The translations under genes and the position numbers were made by a program. A stretch of DNA of 64,000 nt from Amycolatopsis balhimycina FH 1894 (GTDB taxonomy: Bacteria; Actinomycetota; Actinomycetes; Mycobacteriales; Pseudonocardiaceae), in assembly GCF_000384295.1 (NCBI RefSeq), contig NZ_KB913037.1, forward strand, positions 8,817,508 through 8,881,507, written 5' to 3'. Numbering within the stretch: the first letter of the stretch is position 1; every line of letters begins with the position of its first letter. Shown piece by piece: positions 60,858-64,000 of this stretch. Under the pieces are notes generated by a model. The model was not told the origin of the DNA, did not search any database, and saw only the letters and a list, made by a program, of their open reading frames with translations.

Positions 60858-61646
60858 GTGGTGAACTCCGACGCGGCGAAGCTGGCTGTGCTCATCGATG
60901 CGGACAACGCCCAGCCGGGCATCGTCGACGGATTGCTGGCCGAGGTCGCCAAGTACGGCACCGCGCACGTCAAACGCGCCTACGGCGACTGGACCGGCAC
61001 GAACTTGCGTGGGTGGAAGGAGCAGCTGCTGACCGCGTCGATCCAGCCGATGCAGCAGTTCGCCTACACCACCGGCAAAAACGCCACCGACGCGGCGATG
61101 GTCATTGACGCGATGGACCTGCTCTACACCGAGCGATTCGACGGCTTCTGCCTGGTGTCCAGCGACAGCGACTTCACCCGCCTCGCGTCACGGCTGCGGG
61201 AGTCCGGGCTGACGGTGTACGGATTCGGGGAACGCAAGACACCGGCTCCGTTCGTCGCGGCGTGCGACAAGTTCGTCTACACCGAAAATCTAGTCCGCGT
61301 GACCAGCACAGTGAGCCCGGTAGGCGTGACGGAGAAGCCAAACCCGCGACGATCAGCCGCTGAGCTGAAGCAGGACACCGGCCTGGTCACGCTGCTGCGC
61401 AGCGCGGTCGACGCGGCGTCCGATGAGGACGGCTGGGCGCCGCTGGGAGCCGTGGGAAACATCATCCTCAAACGGCGCCCGGACTTCGACGCCCGCAACT
61501 ACGGATACCCGAAACTCAGCGGCCTGATCGAAGCCACCACGCTGTTCCATGTCGAACGCCGTTCCGCGCCCGACGGAAAGGCCAGCGTCGTCTACGTACT
61601 GGACGATCGCCAGCGCCCCGACGCGGATCAACGGGCCGGTCAGTAA
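60858..61646 (+). CDS. NYN-domain (LabA-like) RNase with C-terminal LOTUS/OST-HTH domain
   Basis: 262 residues from GTG 60858 (GAAGGGA upstream). Residues ~8-150 form an NYN/PIN-like nuclease domain: VLIDADNAQPG (Asp ligands), KNATDAAMVIDAMDLLY and LVSSDSDFTRLASRLRE are the three acidic motifs. Residues ~180-250 match a LOTUS/OST-HTH RNA-binding domain (LVTLLRSAVDAASDEDGW, NYGYPKLSGLIEATTLF). Likely a cytoplasmic RNA-processing or decay enzyme. Stands alone. Confidence 0.88.
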   Translation: MVNSDAAKLAVLIDADNAQPGIVDGLLAEVAKYGTAHVKRAYGDWTGTNLRGWKEQLLTASIQPMQQFAYTTGKNATDAAMVIDAMDLLYTERFDGFCLVSSDSDFTRLASRLRESGLTVYGFGERKTPAPFVAACDKFVYTENLVRVTSTVSPVGVTEKPNPRRSAAELKQDTGLVTLLRSAVDAASDEDGWAPLGAVGNIILKRRPDFDARNYGYPKLSGLIEATTLFHVERRSAPDGKASVVYVLDDRQRPDADQRAGQ

Positions 61647-61790
61647 CCCATGCCGCGATGCAGGTTGTCACCGAAGGTTCCCGCCGGTCGTCGTACTCGT
61701 TTTGACCTTCGTCGCGGCGCGCCTCTTGCCGGTCCTTCTCGTCTCGGTCTTGGAGCTGTCGGGCGCGGACGGCGCGCAGCTCGGCCCAGC

Positions 61791-62822
61791 TCAGCGCCTC
61801 ACCGGGGAAACACGCCCTGGCTGACGGCGCAGCCATGCCACCCGAGCAGCGATGGCGTCCTGCGAGATCACGGCATGAGGAACCACGACGTCGAACCCGT
61901 GGAACCCACCGGGCCAGACGTGCAGCTCGACGTGACAGCCCGCCTGCCACATGCGGCTTGCGTAGGCGACGTCCTCGTCCCGGAACGTTTCGGCCGACCC
62001 GACGTCGACGAACGTGGACGGCAGGCCAGCGAGGTCTGCGGCGCGGGAAGGCGCAGCGTACGGAGACACGTCCGGTCCTCCGCGAACGCCGTCGCCGAGG
62101 AGCGCGTTCCATCCGGTCTCGTTCGAGGAGCTGTCCCAGATGCCGATGCCGCGCATCTGCTGAGCAGAGGGCGAGTCGTTGCGGTCGTCAAGCATCGGCG
62201 ACAGGAGCAGCTGGGCCAGGATGGCCGGGCCGTTGCGGTCGCGTGCCATCAAGGTGACACCTGCCGCGAGGCCGCCGCCGGCGCTCGCACCGCCGATGAC
62301 GATGCGCTCAGGGTCGATGTCGAGCTCGTGGGCGTGATCCGACACCCACACCAGGCCCGCGTAGCAATCCTCGACGGGACCTGGGTGGGGTGTCTCGGGT
62401 GCAAGCCGGTACTCGACCGAGACCACGGCCATGCCCATCGGTTCGGCCAGGTTCACCATCTCGGCCAGGCCGAACCGGTTGTCTCCGACGATCATGTCGC
62501 CGCCATGGATGTGGTAGATCACCGGAGTCGGGGTCGCCGCGTGCTTCGGGAGACAGATCAGCAGCGAGATATCCGGTTCCCCGGCCGGCCCGGGCACCGC
62601 CCGCTCCTCCACGCTGTAGGCGCCACCGCGCGAGAGGATCTCGTCGGTCGGGGTCTCCACACCAGGGACGGGCTTGCGCATCTCGACGATGTTGTCCGAA
62701 CGGTACGCGTCGGGAGGGCGCAGGCTGGTCAGCATCTCGACGACGGGAGCGAGCTCCGGATCGAAGGGTGGTGGCGGTCCGACCGGCTGGGCGGTGGACC
62801 GGTCCGTGACTTGCGTAGTCAT
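61791..62822 (-). CDS. Hormone-sensitive-lipase-type esterase (alpha/beta-hydrolase fold-3)
   Basis: 343 residues. Oxyanion motif YHIHGGDMIVG (~99-109), nucleophile Ser in VIGGASAGGGLAAG (~172-185), and catalytic His in WPGGFHGFD near the C-terminus. It probably hydrolyses short-chain esters in the cytosol. It lies 13 bp downstream of the SDR gene and so is cotranscribed with it and the SnoaL-like gene in a small catabolic or detoxification operon. Confidence 0.87.
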   Translation of the reverse strand: MTTQVTDRSTAQPVGPPPPFDPELAPVVEMLTSLRPPDAYRSDNIVEMRKPVPGVETPTDEILSRGGAYSVEERAVPGPAGEPDISLLICLPKHAATPTPVIYHIHGGDMIVGDNRFGLAEMVNLAEPMGMAVVSVEYRLAPETPHPGPVEDCYAGLVWVSDHAHELDIDPERIVIGGASAGGGLAAGVTLMARDRNGPAILAQLLLSPMLDDRNDSPSAQQMRGIGIWDSSSNETGWNALLGDGVRGGPDVSPYAAPSRAADLAGLPSTFVDVGSAETFRDEDVAYASRMWQAGCHVELHVWPGGFHGFDVVVPHAVISQDAIAARVAWLRRQPGRVSPVRR

Positions 62823-62835
62823 ATGTTCTCCTCGC

Positions 62836-63624
62836 TCAGACAGTCGGAACGGTGCCGCCGTCGATCACGTACTCGGCGCCCACGATGGCCGAGGCGCGGT
62901 CCGAGACCAGAAAACCGACCAGGTCCGCGATCTCCCCGGTGTTCGCGAATCGTCCCAGGGGCACTCCTCCGAGGGAGTCGTAGATGGTCTGCTTGGCTGC
63001 TTCACGGGTGAGTCCGTTGCCCTCGGCGATGCGGTCCACGAATCTTTCGTAGGCTTCGGTCTCGATCCCGCCGGGGCTGATTGCGTTGACCCGTACGCCG
63101 CGCGGGGCGAGCTCGTTGGCCAGTCCCTTGCTGTACGTGCGCAGAGCGGCCTTCGCTGCCGCATACGCCAGGGACGCGTCGTACTGGGGTAGTTCGCGCT
63201 GGATCGAGGTGAAGTGCAGCACCACGCCCGCCCCGGACTCGATCATCGCCGGGAGAAGAGCTCGATCGAGCCGCACCGCTCCCAGGAAGTTGAGGTTCAG
63301 TTCAGTGAGCCACTGATCATCGGTGATGACGGCGAATCCGCCGGCCGGCGTCGACGCACCTCCGACGACGTGCACCAGGATGTCGAGTGCGCCGCCGGCC
63401 TCGGCGATTCGAGCGGCCACCGCGTTGGTGCCTTCGATCGTCATCAGATCGGCTTCGATGAACCGGTCGGGGTGCTCGTACCCGTCGGGCATTGTTCGCG
63501 CCGTCACGTACACGTCGGCACCCATCTCTCGCAGCCTCTCCACGACGGCCTTGCCCGAGCCCTTCGAACCGCCCGTGACCAGCGCCCGGCGACCGTCAAG
63601 ACGATCACGATCTGAACTGGACAT
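62836..63624 (-). CDS. Short-chain dehydrogenase/reductase
   Basis: 262 residues from ATG 63624, with GGAGAG five bases upstream; the longer frame to 63636 lacks an RBS. Classical SDR: cofactor motif [12 protein letters not shown] (~17-28), catalytic Ser in [11 protein letters not shown], YxxxK in YAAAKAAL, and [12 protein letters not shown]. It would oxidise or reduce a hydroxyl or keto group with NAD(P). Operon partner of the esterase and SnoaL-like protein; substrate unknown. Confidence 0.87.
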   Translation of the reverse strand: MSSSDRDRLDGRRALVTGGSKGSGKAVVERLREMGADVYVTARTMPDGYEHPDRFIEADLMTIEGTNAVAARIAEAGGALDILVHVVGGASTPAGGFAVITDDQWLTELNLNFLGAVRLDRALLPAMIESGAGVVLHFTSIQRELPQYDASLAYAAAKAALRTYSKGLANELAPRGVRVNAISPGGIETEAYERFVDRIAEGNGLTREAAKQTIYDSLGGVPLGRFANTGEIADLVGFLVSDRASAIVGAEYVIDGGTVPTV

Positions 63625-63648
63625 TTCTCTCTCCATTGAAGAGTTCGG

Positions 63649-64000
63649 TCAGGCTGCGTGGTTGGCGATGACGAGTTCGGCGATGAGGTCATCCCGCAAC
63701 GTGAACCGGTAGTCGAGCTCGGCGACACCACCCGGGAAAGTGCCCTCGAGCCGCACGGTCACCACCCAGTGGGCGTCATCGACGCGGCGAGCGCCGATCT
63801 GCTCGGTCGTGTATTCGAACTCGGACCCGGCGTCCCGCAGGAACGCGTGGGCCTCCTCTTTGCCGCGGAAGGTCTCGCCCTGGTCGACGAGCACCGCATC
63901 TTCGGTGAGGAACGACGAGGCGGTGTCGGCGTCGCGGACGACGTGGGCGGCGAAGAACTCGCGCACGGTGGCCGGGAGCAGATCGGACGGGAGATCGGTG
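63649..64000 (-). CDS. SnoaL/NTF2-like protein (partial, 5' end outside window)
   Basis: At least 117 residues; the frame stays open to the window edge (TDLPSDLLPATVREFFAAHV), so the start lies beyond 64000, although GTG 63966 is an internal candidate. The NTF2-like fold is indicated by FLTEDAVLVDQGETFRGKEE and VTVRLEGTFPGGVAELDYRF. Members are ketosteroid-isomerase-like cyclases or small-ligand binding proteins. First visible gene of the SDR/esterase operon. Confidence 0.8.
   Translation of the reverse strand, partial: TDLPSDLLPATVREFFAAHVVRDADTASSFLTEDAVLVDQGETFRGKEEAHAFLRDAGSEFEYTTEQIGARRVDDAHWVVTVRLEGTFPGGVAELDYRFTLRDDLIAELVIANHAA

Overview
The window is high-GC, codon-biased actinobacterial DNA. 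Secreted proteins with long Ala/Thr/Pro linkers, TIGR04222 and DUF1707 membrane proteins, XRE-TPR regulators and many GTG starts suggest a Pseudonocardiaceae-type actinomycete (Amycolatopsis-like). This is inferred from gene style only; no rRNA or intact tRNA is present to confirm it.

Layout. (1) 1-7000: an accessory island of lower GC than its surroundings. It holds the tail of an XRE-TPR regulator, a decayed gene, a TIGR02391 protein, and a translationally coupled minus-strand operon (6988 to 2207) of an unknown protein, a DUF559-like nuclease/SF2 helicase fusion and a large unknown protein. (2) 7272-10060: an intact XRE-TPR regulator, then a gene graveyard with remnants of a copper P-type ATPase, an alpha/beta-hydrolase and a ZIP transporter. 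(3) 10081-15422: a CitA/CitB-type two-component system divergent from an SsuBC/TauBC-like ABC importer operon. (4) 15563-23166: membrane and envelope genes, including two COG4705-like paralogues, UppP and a secreted phosphodiesterase. (5) 23196-37501: an envelope/lipid-carrier neighbourhood with DedA, a phosphodiester glycosidase, a polysaccharide deacetylase, a diacylglycerol-glycosyltransferase-like enzyme, a DUF1707 protein, a ZIP transporter with a DtxR-type box, a histidine kinase / lipoprotein / two ABC ATPases / FtsX permease / OmpR regulator module, a BlaI/M56 pair and a PAP2 phosphatase. (6) 37795-45259: a secreted Asn/Gly/Met-repeat protein with an RlpA-like end, a hydrolase remnant, and a 1685-residue RHS/YD-repeat protein. 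(7) 45721-51022: accessory genes (truncated NmrA-like gene, pentapeptide-repeat protein, two-gene P-loop ATPase operon). (8) 51869-51940: the 3' half of a tRNA-Asn plus its terminator, which looks like the right end of an integrated element. (9) 51941-55463: remnants of DUF4209, IS630 and another transposase around a secreted Ig-like-repeat gene. (10) 55464-64000: TAP-like peptidase, ABC-2 exporter with a DesK/NarL two-component system, NYN/LOTUS protein, and an esterase/SDR/SnoaL-like cluster.

How the genes may work together. The clearest regulatory signal is an 18-bp inverted repeat, TTCTACWNNNNWGTAGAW, found upstream of dedA (23196), between the glycosyltransferase and DUF1707 genes (26915), between blaI and PAP2 (36753), and in a degenerate form at 37484 ahead of the RlpA-like secreted protein. 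The BlaI-family repressor with its M56 protease partner is the natural candidate to bind it. This would define a local envelope regulon for polyprenyl-phosphate carrier recycling and surface glycolipids. The best candidates for undescribed systems are the coupled helicase/nuclease operon at 2207-6988 and the two-gene ATPase operon at 49056-51022; both lie in lower-GC accessory DNA and have no assigned function.
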